The position numbers were made by a program, and so were the translations under genes. Below the pieces are notes generated by a model. The model was given only the letters and a program-made list of their open reading frames with translations, had not been told where the DNA came from and made no database searches. Below are positions 24,856 through 33,156 of a DNA stretch of 64,000 nucleotides, piece after piece. Positions within the stretch are counted from its first letter, which is position 1. Every line of letters begins with the position of its first letter. This DNA is from Kurthia sibirica (GTDB taxonomy: Bacteria > Bacillota > Bacilli > Bacillales_A > Planococcaceae), in the NCBI RefSeq assembly GCF_003143975.1, contig NZ_QFVR01000011.1, positions 37,175 through 101,174 on the forward strand, read 5' to 3'.

Positions 24856-25848
24856 ATGTTTGTAAAAGATATTGGCATTGATCTCGGTACATCGAATATT
24901 TTAGTTTATTTAGAGGGGAGTGGAATCGTCATAAATGAACCATCCATAATCGCAATTGACACCAAGACGAGAGCAGTTATTGCCGTCGGTGAAGCTGCAA
25001 AATTAATGGAAGGGAGAACTCCTAGTAATATCTCAACATATCGTCCGCTAAAGTCAGGAGCGATTACTGATTTAGATATGATGGAAAAACTCATTAGTGC
25101 CCTACTTGCAAAAGTACCCATGATAAAAAAACGTAAAATTAAACGCGTATTAATTTGTTGCCCAACGAATAATACCAATATAGAATTTAAGACAATTCAA
25201 GATATCGGAGCAAAACTAGCACGGAACGATGTCATCGTAGAGCGTGAATCAAAGGTAGCGGCAATCGGAGCAGGACTTGATATTAGTCAGTCTGCTGGCA
25301 ATATGATGATCGATATCGGTGGAGGAACAACAGATATTGCCATTTTGTCGCTTGGTGATATTGTTTCATCGGTTTCCTTGAAAATTGGCGGTACAGATTT
25401 TGATAATGATGTACTGAATTACATCAAAAAGAAGCGGAATTTAATCATTGGACAACAAACAGCTGAACGAGTGAAAATTGAAGTAGGAACGGTTTATTTA
25501 GGGATAAAAAATGATACAATAAAAATTACAGGTAGAGATATCGTCAGTGGATTACCACGTAGCACAGAAATCACATCACAAGACGTCTATATGGCTTGTA
25601 AAGAGAAGGTTGGCTACATACTTCAAGCGATTAAAAGTGTCCTGGAGATAACGCCTCCTGAGCTGTCAGCAGACCTCATCGAACACGGTATCATCCTAAC
25701 CGGTGGTGGCGCTTATATGCCAGGTCTTCGTGAATTGCTCACCGAAGAATTACAACTGCCCATACATAGAGCAGAATTCCCGTTGGAATGTGTCATTAAG
25801 GGTACGGAATTACTATTAAATAATGCATATATCATTTCAAATAAATAA
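24856..25848 (+). CDS. mbl: MreB/Mbl family cell-shape actin homologue (divergent)
   Basis: Bacterial actin that guides lateral wall synthesis. The 330 residues contain the ATPase phosphate loops (DIGIDLGTSNILVY and MMIDIGGGTTDIAILS) and the adenosine motif ILTGGGAYMPGLRELL. Position before flhO-flhP matches mbl. The sequence departs from typical Mbl at many usually conserved sites, for example KIGGTDFDNDVLNYIKKK where Mbl commonly has a KMAGDKFD-type segment, so it is a diverged member. Gene symbol is by synteny. Confidence 0.85.
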   Translation: MFVKDIGIDLGTSNILVYLEGSGIVINEPSIIAIDTKTRAVIAVGEAAKLMEGRTPSNISTYRPLKSGAITDLDMMEKLISALLAKVPMIKKRKIKRVLICCPTNNTNIEFKTIQDIGAKLARNDVIVERESKVAAIGAGLDISQSAGNMMIDIGGGTTDIAILSLGDIVSSVSLKIGGTDFDNDVLNYIKKKRNLIIGQQTAERVKIEVGTVYLGIKNDTIKITGRDIVSGLPRSTEITSQDVYMACKEKVGYILQAIKSVLEITPPELSADLIEHGIILTGGGAYMPGLRELLTEELQLPIHRAEFPLECVIKGTELLLNNAYIISNK

Positions 25849-25898
25849 CTTTTAGCCGAAAATAATAGTAGTGATTGAAAAATGAGAGGATGAAATGC

Positions 25899-26738
25899 AT
25901 GTTTAGAGGTTTTTACACAGCATCAAGCGGCATGATCGCGCAACAAAGACGTACAGAAATGCTATCAAATAATATTTCCAATGCCAATACACCCGGTTTT
26001 AAAGCTGATCAATCCACCGTTCGATCTTTTCCAGATATGCTGATGTCAGCCGTTCAAAAAAAAGGAAATGCATCTTTAGAAAATGGCTTCAATCCAAGTA
26101 GTATACAGACTATTGGTGGCCTAAATACAGGTGTTTATCTTCAAGAAACATTACCTAATTTTATGCAAGGTTCTATCGTTGAAACATCAAATAACACAGA
26201 TTTGGCTTTATTAAATGGTGATCTTCCAACGAATGCAGAAACGGGCGAACAAGCGTCAGTCTTTTTCACAGTTCAAGCAGAAGATGGTGGCCAAGCATAT
26301 ACGCGTAACGGTAACTTTACATTGGACGGCGAAGGTTTTTTGACGACGCCTAATGGCAACTATGTTTTAGATGACGAAAATGCTAGAATTCAATTACAAA
26401 ATGATGATTTTAAAGTAACTAAAAATGGGGATATCATCGTTGAGAATCAAAGAGTGGCACGCATCGGTATCGCCTATTCTGAGACACCATATGAACTAGC
26501 GAAAAAAAATAATGGCTTGTTTTTCACACCAAATAATACGAATCTACCAAACGCTTATACTGTTCCGAATATTTCATTCAGCACAGAACAGGGCTATACG
26601 GAAGGATCCAATGTAGATTCAGCTCAAACAATGACAGATATGATGACAGCGTATAGAGCTTTTGAAGCCAACCAAAAAGTATTGCAAGCTTATGATCGTA
26701 GCATGGAAAAAGCAGTTAATGAAATCGGCAGAGTATAA
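25899..26738 (+). CDS. flhO: Flagellar hook-basal body protein FlhO
   Basis: Rod/hook-family protein of 279 residues. The N-terminal motif LSNNISNANTPGFKAD and C-terminal MMTAYRAFEANQKVLQAYDRSMEKAVNEIG form the coiled-coil ends shared by FlgG, FlgF and related axial proteins. The ATG at 25899 giving MFRGFYTASSGM is the family start; an upstream in-frame ATG is less likely. It pairs with flhP 14 bases downstream, as in B. subtilis. Together with the chemotaxis receptor it indicates a motile organism. Confidence 0.92.
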   Translation: MFRGFYTASSGMIAQQRRTEMLSNNISNANTPGFKADQSTVRSFPDMLMSAVQKKGNASLENGFNPSSIQTIGGLNTGVYLQETLPNFMQGSIVETSNNTDLALLNGDLPTNAETGEQASVFFTVQAEDGGQAYTRNGNFTLDGEGFLTTPNGNYVLDDENARIQLQNDDFKVTKNGDIIVENQRVARIGIAYSETPYELAKKNNGLFFTPNNTNLPNAYTVPNISFSTEQGYTEGSNVDSAQTMTDMMTAYRAFEANQKVLQAYDRSMEKAVNEIGRV

Positions 26739-26752
26739 GGAGGCGTTACATA

Positions 26753-27577
26753 ATGTTACGAACAATGTTATCGGCAACGAATACGATGTCGCAGCTACAA
26801 AATAAATTAGATACAATCAGCAATAATATTGCCAACAGCAACACGACAGGTTTTCAGGCACGTAATGCCACGTTTGGCGAATTACTATATCAACAATTCG
26901 ACAACGATGTGAAAGACAAAGCACCACGTCAATCACCAGCTGGTATCCGTATCGGTGTAGGGGCACAAATCGCTCAAACCCAATTAAATACCAAGGTTGG
27001 TAGCATGCAACAAACAAAACGTGCTCTTGATTTTGCGCTAACGAAAGAAAATCAGTATTTTGCAGTGAATAATGAGGGGCAGCTACTATTGACGCGTCAA
27101 GGCAACTTCTATTTATCACCAACGACAGGCAATAATACGGAACTGGTAAATGCAGAAGGGTATAAAGTATCAGATGTTAATGGAAATGATATTACATTCA
27201 ATAAAGCAGTGTCTTCGATTACGACAACCCAAGAGGGCATCATGAATGTTACCTATGCAGATAATACGACAGCACAGCGCCAATTAGCAGTTGTACAGGT
27301 TGATAAACCACAACTACTAAAAAATGATAACGGCCAATATTTACGTTATGCTGATGATATCGCTCAAGGTTTTCCAAACGAAAATGATATTGCCCATATT
27401 ATGACAAATAATGAACGTACAAATATTGCAGTTGAAAGTGGCGTATTGGAGTCTTCTAATGTAGACTTATCTAAGGAAATGTCTGAATTGATAAATGCGC
27501 AACGTTCGTATCAGTTTAATGCTCGTACGATTACGATGGCAGATCAAATGCTCGGACTAATTAATAGCGTACGCTAA
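26753..27577 (+). CDS. flhP: Flagellar hook-basal body protein FlhP
   Basis: A 274-residue axial rod/hook-family protein with the same ends as FlhO: LDTISNNIANSNTTGFQARN at the N-terminus and MSELINAQRSYQFNARTITMADQMLGLINSVR-like at the C-terminus. It starts after AAGGAGG and is co-transcribed with flhO and probably epuA and fabZ (gaps of 14, 24 and 18 bases). Confidence 0.92.
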   Translation: MLRTMLSATNTMSQLQNKLDTISNNIANSNTTGFQARNATFGELLYQQFDNDVKDKAPRQSPAGIRIGVGAQIAQTQLNTKVGSMQQTKRALDFALTKENQYFAVNNEGQLLLTRQGNFYLSPTTGNNTELVNAEGYKVSDVNGNDITFNKAVSSITTTQEGIMNVTYADNTTAQRQLAVVQVDKPQLLKNDNGQYLRYADDIAQGFPNENDIAHIMTNNERTNIAVESGVLESSNVDLSKEMSELINAQRSYQFNARTITMADQMLGLINSVR

Positions 27578-27601
27578 TAACATATTAAAGGAGACCAATC
27601 G

Positions 27602-27889
27602 ATGACAGAAAGACGACAAGCTAAAAACAAAAAGGCAACGGTAACGAGACAAGAACATAAGGAGCAGAAAGAGGTTATACAGGAACTCTCTGCAGCTTCG
27701 ATGAGTAAATCATCGATTAAAATGGTATTGTTACGTCTAGTGGCTATAATCTTGCTAGTTCTTGTCGCGATGATTGTTGGCTCGATGATTGGCTACGGTG
27801 TAATTGGAGATGGCGATGCAATGGATGTATTGAAGCCAGCTACATGGACACATGTTTTTGATATGATGGACGGCACGCAAGATAAGTAA
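27602..27889 (+). CDS. EpuA family (DUF annotated as RNA polymerase subunit beta) membrane protein
   Basis: A 95-residue protein with a charged N-terminal half and one membrane helix (about 41-65), followed by the conserved GYGVIGDGDAMDVLKPATW. This matches the EpuA family (PF11772), often labelled DNA-directed RNA polymerase subunit beta in databases although it shows no polymerase domain. Its role is unknown. It lies between flhP and fabZ. Confidence 0.8.
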   Translation: MTERRQAKNKKATVTRQEHKEQKEVIQELSAASMSKSSIKMVLLRLVAIILLVLVAMIVGSMIGYGVIGDGDAMDVLKPATWTHVFDMMDGTQDK

Positions 27890-27907
27890 TAAGGGGGATA
27901 TAAATAG

Positions 27908-28342
27908 ATGTTAACTGCAGATCAAATTCAACAAATTTTACCGCATCGCTACCCATTTCTATTAGTGGATCGTATCACGGAGTTAGAGGTCGGTAAACGC
28001 GCAAAAGGCTTTAAAAATGTAACGATTAACGAGGAATTTTTCCAGGGACATTTCCCAGGATATCCAGTAATGCCAGGAGTTCTAATAATCGAAGCAATGG
28101 CCCAAGTTGGCGGAATCGCACTACTTAGCTCAGATGATTACAAAGGACGTATCGTTTTCCTAACAGGAATCGACAATGCCCGCTTCAAACGCCAAGTAAT
28201 CCCTGGTGACGTCTTAACGATGGAAGTAGAATTCCTTAAAATTCGTGGAGGCATGGGCAAAGGTCACGGTAAAGTAACCGTTGGAGACGAGCTCGTATGT
28301 GAAGCAGATATTTTATTCGCAATCGGACCCAAAGCAGAATAA
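27908..28342 (+). CDS. fabZ: 3-hydroxyacyl-ACP dehydratase FabZ
   Basis: Hot-dog fold dehydratase of fatty acid synthesis, 144 residues. The catalytic residues are His48 in [11 protein letters not shown] and Glu62 in IIEAMAQ. The N-terminal [14 protein letters not shown] is typical. It ends the flhO-flhP-epuA-fabZ unit with a terminator, after which the first repeat array begins. Confidence 0.97.
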   Translation: MLTADQIQQILPHRYPFLLVDRITELEVGKRAKGFKNVTINEEFFQGHFPGYPVMPGVLIIEAMAQVGGIALLSSDDYKGRIVFLTGIDNARFKRQVIPGDVLTMEVEFLKIRGGMGKGHGKVTVGDELVCEADILFAIGPKAE

Positions 28343-28347
28343 TACCC

Positions 28348-28383
28348 AAGCTGTTCCGTTCACCAACGGAACAGCTTTTTTTG
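28348..28383 (+). terminator. Terminator of fabZ
   Basis: Stem AAGCTGTTCCGTT / AACGGAACAGCTT with a 5-base loop and a T run. Confidence 0.93.
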
Positions 28384-28452
28384 TCCTTTTTGTCCACCCC
28401 ACAACAACCAAAGAGTACACCTCCTCCCCCCATTAAGACGCATTAGTGAGCC

Positions 28453-28507
28453 AAGCGGTAAGTAAATCAGGTTAACCGGTAAGTAAAAGAGGCCAAGCGG
28501 TAAGTAA
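28453..28507 (+). repeat. 21-bp-period repeat array A1
   Basis: Three units with the 13-bp core AA(C/G)CGGTAAGTAA, separated by 8-base linkers (ATCAGGTT, AAGAGGCC). The last core has no linker and joins directly to the tail. Length is 2 x 21 + 13. It begins 70 bases after the fabZ terminator. Confidence 0.9.
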
Positions 28508-28612
28508 CACCTGTATAAGTTAAAGTTATTACTTTTAAATCAAACCATCGCCATCATTCGCGCCAACAAATCACATGATAACGAAGGATGTCGCCGCGAT
28601 CAAGGGAGTAAT
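28508..28612 (+). repeat. Conserved tail of array A1
   Basis: About 105 bases beginning CACCTGTATAAGTTAAA, identical in all five copies over this 17-mer. Further blocks ACTTTTAAAT, CATGATAACGAAGG and GCGATCAAGGGAGTAA are shared with the other tails. The following TTCAAGCTAGCTGGG leads into array A2. Confidence 0.88.
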
Positions 28613-28628
28613 TCAAGCTAGCTGGGCC

Positions 28629-28725
28629 AACCGGTAAGTAAAAGAGGCCAACTGGTAAGTAAATCAGGTCAACTGGTAAGTAAAAGAGGTCAACCGGTAA
28701 GTAAATCAACCCAACCGGTAAGTAA
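28629..28725 (+). repeat. 21-bp-period repeat array A2
   Basis: Five cores (AACCGGTAAGTAA, two with AACTGG) at 21-base spacing, length 4 x 21 + 13. Linkers run AAGAGGCC, ATCAGGTC, AAGAGGTC, ATCAACCC. Confidence 0.9.
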
Positions 28726-28830
28726 CACCTGTATAAGTTAAAATTATTACTTTTAAATAAAATAATTAGCATCACCAACGCCGAAAAAATCGCATGATAA
28801 CGAAGGATATTGTCGCGATCAAGGGAGTAA
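28726..28830 (+). repeat. Conserved tail of array A2
   Basis: Same opening CACCTGTATAAGTTAAA, then TTAAAA-TTATTAC-TTTTAA, CATGATAACGAAGGATATTG and GCGATCAAGGGAGTAA. Bases 28831-28933 between this tail and the ywpF terminator hold nothing recognised. Confidence 0.88.
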
Positions 28831-28933
28831 TCGAACTTCGATGAAGCAATCCCTATCATCGTCATCGCCGATCCTAAAAAATGCGTAGTACCAAAAGATA
28901 CATAGAATAAATCTATATGAGCGAATTTATTTT

Positions 28934-28979
28934 AAACCATAAAAAAGAACGCTAGTGCTAGCGTTCTTTTTTATGGTTT
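28934..28979 (-). terminator. Terminator of ywpF
   Basis: Perfect 21-bp stem around a 4-base loop, containing AAAAAAGAACGCTA and its complement. The ywpF stop codon lies inside the stem. It is symmetric enough to work in both directions and would also block transcription from the repeat side. Confidence 0.9.
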
Positions 28980-29402
28980 GATACGTGGGCGAGTCATCAT
29001 GTCGGAGCGGAATTGTTTTACTAAATCTTCACCGCTATAACCATCGACAACTAATTTTTCTAATAGTAGTTCAGCATACTGACGACGTTGTGTTTTCAAT
29101 GTGCCTTTAAATAAAATGGAAACTTGACCGTTTAAAACTTTCATTTCTTTAACGACGACGCGAAAAGCAGCAGGCTCATTGTCTGGATATGAAATGATTG
29201 CGCGAACTTCGATTACCTCGTCAGTACCGATGAATGATTTGAAATCTTCAGCGTACTGTTCTTCAGCATACATTTCTAAAATCCATGTATGATGGCTATT
29301 TTCTTGATTAATAATTATGCCGTCAACGAGTGGGTAAGAGATAAAACGGTCATCTACAAAGCGTTCTAAAGTGAGCATTTTAAAAGTTTTCAGAAAGTCC
29401 AC
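28971..29402 (-). CDS. ywpF: YwpF-like family protein
   Basis: A protein of about 143 residues. The KTFKMLTLE start, the beta-rich middle part and its place between fabZ and ssb match the YwpF family of Bacillales; function unknown. The start is uncertain: the first in-frame initiator is GTG at 29402, but the ribosome binding site AAGGTAGGTGG overlaps it. A CTG at 29393, giving MKTFKML, has better spacing. The minus orientation is convergent with fabZ. Confidence 0.75.
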   Translation of the reverse strand: MDFLKTFKMLTLERFVDDRFISYPLVDGIIINQENSHHTWILEMYAEEQYAEDFKSFIGTDEVIEVRAIISYPDNEPAAFRVVVKEMKVLNGQVSILFKGTLKTQRRQYAELLLEKLVVDGYSGEDLVKQFRSDMMTRPRIKP

Positions 29403-29428
29403 CTACCTTAAATGAAGTTGTTAAGATA

Positions 29429-29437
29429 AGTATAACA
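29429..29437 (-). promoter_or_regulatory. Extended -10 element for ywpF
   Basis: On the minus strand the sequence reads TGTTATACT, an extended -10 element about 30 bases before the gene. Confidence 0.4.
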
Positions 29438-29640
29438 TAAGGGTTATTTGTGTTTTTACAAAAAGTATTTCCATGAAATTTTTATTTCCTGTTTTTCTAT
29501 AATGACTATGCTATTTGATAGGAAACAGTAGGTTTTGATAAAATGATAAGCTCATAAGGGTCCGTTTTTGGAAAAATAGGTTTTGCACAAAAAACAGAAA
29601 AAATATATGCTCATATCATCAAATAACAGGAGGTGATTGC

Positions 29641-30036
29641 ATGAATAATGTGTCGCTAGTTGGTCGAGTGACAAAGGACCCTGAGTTGAAATATGTAGCA
29701 GGCGATAAAAAACTTACAAGCTTTACATTGGCTGTTAGTAGGAAATTCAAAAATCAATTAGGCGGCGTCGAAGCAGATTTTATCTATTGTACAATTTGGG
29801 GTAGTTTTGCGGAAAATATTGTGCGCTATTGTGGCAAAGGATCATTAATAGGAGTGAGCGGTCGCTTATATGCGAGGTCATACAATAACAGCGAGGGTAA
29901 AAGAGTCTATGTAACGGATGTCGTCGCAGAAGAGGTAAAGTTTTATTCTTTAAAAAGTCCACAACAGATTACAGCGCTTGAAAAGACTGATTTCGAGTTA
30001 CCAGTATTATTAACAGAACAAGTGAAATTGGATTAA
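29641..30036 (+). CDS. ssbB: Single-stranded DNA-binding protein (SsbB type)
   Basis: OB-fold protein of 131 residues beginning MNNVSLVGRVTKDPELKY. The acidic C-terminal tip (DDDIPF) that recruits partner proteins to the main SSB is absent, and the protein is short. It sits where B. subtilis has ywpH (ssbB), which serves competence DNA uptake; that role here is inference. It has a consensus AGGAGGTGATT site. Confidence 0.88.
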   Translation: MNNVSLVGRVTKDPELKYVAGDKKLTSFTLAVSRKFKNQLGGVEADFIYCTIWGSFAENIVRYCGKGSLIGVSGRLYARSYNNSEGKRVYVTDVVAEEVKFYSLKSPQQITALEKTDFELPVLLTEQVKLD

Positions 30037-30070
30037 TCACAGCAATCTTGAGGGGGAATGCTGTTGATCT

Positions 30071-30134
30071 AGAGGATGATTAGTTCATCCTCTATCCATA
30101 AAAAAGCATGTAAAGTACAAGGTTTTTTATGGAT
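30071..30134 (+). terminator. Two consecutive hairpins after ssbB
   Basis: AGAGGATGA / TCATCCTCT (30071-30093) is followed by the 12-bp pair ATCCATAAAAAA / TTTTTTATGGAT (30094-30134). The first lacks a T run; the second has one in its right arm. The rest of the gap to 30352 shows no gene. Confidence 0.55.
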
Positions 30135-30352
30135 TAGCCCTCTTTTTAAACACAAAAAAGCCTTTGGACTAATGAGAAATAAACAGAGGTATTTGATTTT
30201 TTACTCATACGGCTACTTTATACTCGTTTTTCTATCCTATTAGAGAAGACAGGAGAAAGGATTATTGTGGTGTCGGTCCTCTTTTGCTACAGATAGTTTC
30301 AATGAACCCATAAAATTATTTTAAAAGAAGTAATAGGATAGATAATTTTATA

Positions 30353-30388
30353 TAAAAAAACCTACCTCATAAAAAGAGGTAGGTTGTG
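30353..30388 (-). terminator. Terminator of the ywqB-ywqA operon
   Basis: On the minus strand AACCTACCTC / GAGGTAGGTT with a 7-base loop and a T run, just after the ywqA stop. Confidence 0.92.
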
Positions 30389-30393
30389 TATAG

Positions 30394-33156
30394 TTAAAAG
30401 TTGAAGCTCAATAAATCGCGTATTTCTTCGTCCTTTAACTCTGTAATCCATTGACTAGATTGGATTAGGTCTTCGGAAAGCGATTGTTTTTCTGTTAGCA
30501 AAGTATCGATTTTTTCTTCTACAGTACCTGTCGTAATGAATTTATGCACGTGAACAAATTGCGTTTGACCGATGCGGTAGGCACGGTCAGTTGCTTGGTT
30601 TTCCACGGCAGGATTCCACCAACGATCGGCATGTAATACATGGTTAGCGGCAGTTAAGTTGAGGCCAGTACCCCCAGCTTTTAGTGACAGAATAAAAATG
30701 GGGAATTCCCCTTTTTGGAAGGATTCCACAAAATGATCACGCTGTTGTTTAGGCATACTACCAGTCAAGAATGGCACGTCTACATCATATAGTTCGGAGA
30801 AGCAATGCTGCAATAGATGACCCATACCGATATATTGAGTAAATATGAGACATTGTTCCCCATTTTCCACAATTTCAGCGCCCATTGAAACGATATTTTT
30901 GATTTTTTCAGAGCGTTTCACCATCGATGAAGCATCTTCAAATGGTTCTTTCAAATAGAGAGCTGGATGATTGCAAAGTTGTTTTAGTTTATTGAGCATT
31001 TTCAAAATAAGACCTTTGCGTTCAAAGCCGGTTAATGTTTCGAGTTTATGCATGGTTTCTTGGATAAAACTTTCATAAAGTACCGCTTGTTCTTCCGTTA
31101 ATGCACAGTATTCTTTTTGTTCGAGTTTTTCAGGTAGATTCAATTGTAATGCCGGATCTTGTTTTGTACGGCGCAGTAAGAACGGTTGTATTTTCTTTCG
31201 TAAACGTTCTTTGACAACTTCCGAATCATCGCGCTCGATTGGTGCAATATACTCTTCTTGAAAACGGGAGAAACTCCCAAGGTAGCCACGATAAATAAAA
31301 TCAAAAATTGCCCAAAGTTCCGACAGGCGATTTTCAACGGGTGTACCAGTTAAGGCGATATTATGCGAGCCTTGCAAGCGACGAATTGCCTTCGATTGCT
31401 TGGTATTCATATTTTTAATATTTTGAGCTTCGTCCAATGTAATATTCGCAAAATGAAGTAATTCTAAACTTTCAATATCTTGCGTAATTGTTCCATAGGT
31501 CGTCAAAATAATTTGTGTATTAGTATTTGTTATAAAATCTTCTAGTGCAGCGCCTTTTAAGCGTTTAGGACCATATAAAAGATGGGTCGTCAATGAAGGA
31601 GCAAAGCGTTCAATTTCTTTCTGCCAGTTTCCAAGTACCGAAGTTGGACAAATAATGATTGTTGGTTCGTTTGGTTCGCTATTTTCGTATACATGTAACA
31701 AATAAGAAATGAGCTGAATTGTTTTGCCGAGACCCATATCATCAGCTAGTACAGCCCCAAAGTTTTGCTCGCGCATAAAGGCTAACCATTCAAAGCCCTC
31801 TTGTTGATAAGGACGTAAATCGGCTTGTAATGATGGGGAAATAGGAACTTCAGGCAATCCTTTTTTATCGACAATTTTTTGAATATAGTCACGTAATGAA
31901 GATTGTAATTCCATTTGTAAAATGGGATCATCACGATCATCATCATCATCAACATCGAGCGGGAGTTCCAACTCAGCAGGCAATTCTTGGAATAGAATAT
32001 CTTTGACTGTCCAGTCTTCATTTTCCGCTTTATCCATCAATTTTTGAATTTCATGCATCCATGCAGCATCTACACGTACCCACTCTGTCCCAGCACGGAT
32101 AAATTCACGATTATCCGAAACCATTTGTTGAAAATCCTCTACGCTAACTTCTTGTCCATTAAGCGATAATTTCCAGTCAAATGTAAGGATTTCTTGAAGG
32201 CCGGCTGCAGATTTATAGTTGGAAGCAGTACTAGCACTTGCACGTACTTTCATACGTGACTCCTTCACTTCTTTTAACCAAGCAGGCAAGACAATTTCAA
32301 AACCTAAAGCTTGGAGTAACATGAAGTCGCTACGTAAAAATTGGCGTATATCGGCATCGGCAAGTTCGCGATATAATAACACAGTTTCATCAGCATTTTT
32401 CATGTAGTCATGGGCATCCAGTAGGTGAATCATTTGTTCTTGCAATGTTTGAATACCATCAGCATATTCTACCCACTTTGTTGGGAGTACATGCTCGATG
32501 CGTAATGGGCGTTTACGAAGAGGTGGTGCCCAGTAAGTTGCTTTTGTTGTACTGCGTAGTACAGTTTCTAAAATCCAATGATCAAAACCTTCTTCCGGCT
32601 CACGTAGACGTAAACCAACAATTACTTCGTCCGCCACATTTTTCTTCGTGATGGGCCAACCGCCGTTGCGGAAAAATGGTAGGAGTGAATGGATATCTTC
32701 AAAGCCTAATCCAGCTTCCTGCAGTTTTTCAGCGATAGCGAGCTTCAATAAATGTTCGACCTGTGAGGTGGTTTCAAAATTGAAAACAATGTCATCTGCG
32801 ATGGAAATTTTAGACCAAAGATCCTTATCAAACCAGTGACGAGCTGCTATGCTTGCGGCATCAATCCAAGCAGATCCCTCTTCATCGCGTCCGTTAAACT
32901 TCACATAGGGATGAGCATATTGTTCAGAGAATATTTCAACAAATTCTAAGGGTGTTAAAAAAACTTTTTCGTCTTTAGCATTAATCGTCAAACCATAAAA
33001 ACTTTGTTCGTGTGCGAAAAAGAGCTGTTGTGTCCATTCATCAAGACGCAGTGGGCGGCCAACCTGAACATCGAAACCAGTAAGCTCAATTAAACCTTTT
33101 GGATTTTGAGTAATCGTCAGACCAATATTTTTCGTGAAAGCAGTAGGTGTCTTCAT
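30394..33156 (-). CDS. ywqA: SNF2-family DEAD/DEAH helicase YwqA
   Basis: A 920-residue Swi2/Snf2 ATPase. The N-terminal part matches the bacterial SNF2-associated region. The ATPase core begins near residue 440 with Walker A DDMGLGKTIQ (about 470) and DEAQ (about 575), followed by LTGTPVENRLSELW. The C-terminal helicase lobe carries SLKAGGTGLNLTAANHV and DRAYRIGQ near 830-860. Its start overlaps the ywqB stop by four bases (ATGA), so the two are coupled. Bacterial members are thought to act on nucleic acid-protein complexes; the exact role is unknown. Confidence 0.93.
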   Translation of the reverse strand: MKTPTAFTKNIGLTITQNPKGLIELTGFDVQVGRPLRLDEWTQQLFFAHEQSFYGLTINAKDEKVFLTPLEFVEIFSEQYAHPYVKFNGRDEEGSAWIDAASIAARHWFDKDLWSKISIADDIVFNFETTSQVEHLLKLAIAEKLQEAGLGFEDIHSLLPFFRNGGWPITKKNVADEVIVGLRLREPEEGFDHWILETVLRSTTKATYWAPPLRKRPLRIEHVLPTKWVEYADGIQTLQEQMIHLLDAHDYMKNADETVLLYRELADADIRQFLRSDFMLLQALGFEIVLPAWLKEVKESRMKVRASASTASNYKSAAGLQEILTFDWKLSLNGQEVSVEDFQQMVSDNREFIRAGTEWVRVDAAWMHEIQKLMDKAENEDWTVKDILFQELPAELELPLDVDDDDDRDDPILQMELQSSLRDYIQKIVDKKGLPEVPISPSLQADLRPYQQEGFEWLAFMREQNFGAVLADDMGLGKTIQLISYLLHVYENSEPNEPTIIICPTSVLGNWQKEIERFAPSLTTHLLYGPKRLKGAALEDFITNTNTQIILTTYGTITQDIESLELLHFANITLDEAQNIKNMNTKQSKAIRRLQGSHNIALTGTPVENRLSELWAIFDFIYRGYLGSFSRFQEEYIAPIERDDSEVVKERLRKKIQPFLLRRTKQDPALQLNLPEKLEQKEYCALTEEQAVLYESFIQETMHKLETLTGFERKGLILKMLNKLKQLCNHPALYLKEPFEDASSMVKRSEKIKNIVSMGAEIVENGEQCLIFTQYIGMGHLLQHCFSELYDVDVPFLTGSMPKQQRDHFVESFQKGEFPIFILSLKAGGTGLNLTAANHVLHADRWWNPAVENQATDRAYRIGQTQFVHVHKFITTGTVEEKIDTLLTEKQSLSEDLIQSSQWITELKDEEIRDLLSFNF

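Noticed and set aside
28453..28830. Integron attC array or IS ends
   Set aside because: No integrase or transposase, no cassette genes between units, and units are too short and direct.
28554..28865. 103-residue minus-strand frame across tails and array A2
   Set aside because: Runs through non-coding tails and repeats; codons follow the repeat, not a protein pattern.
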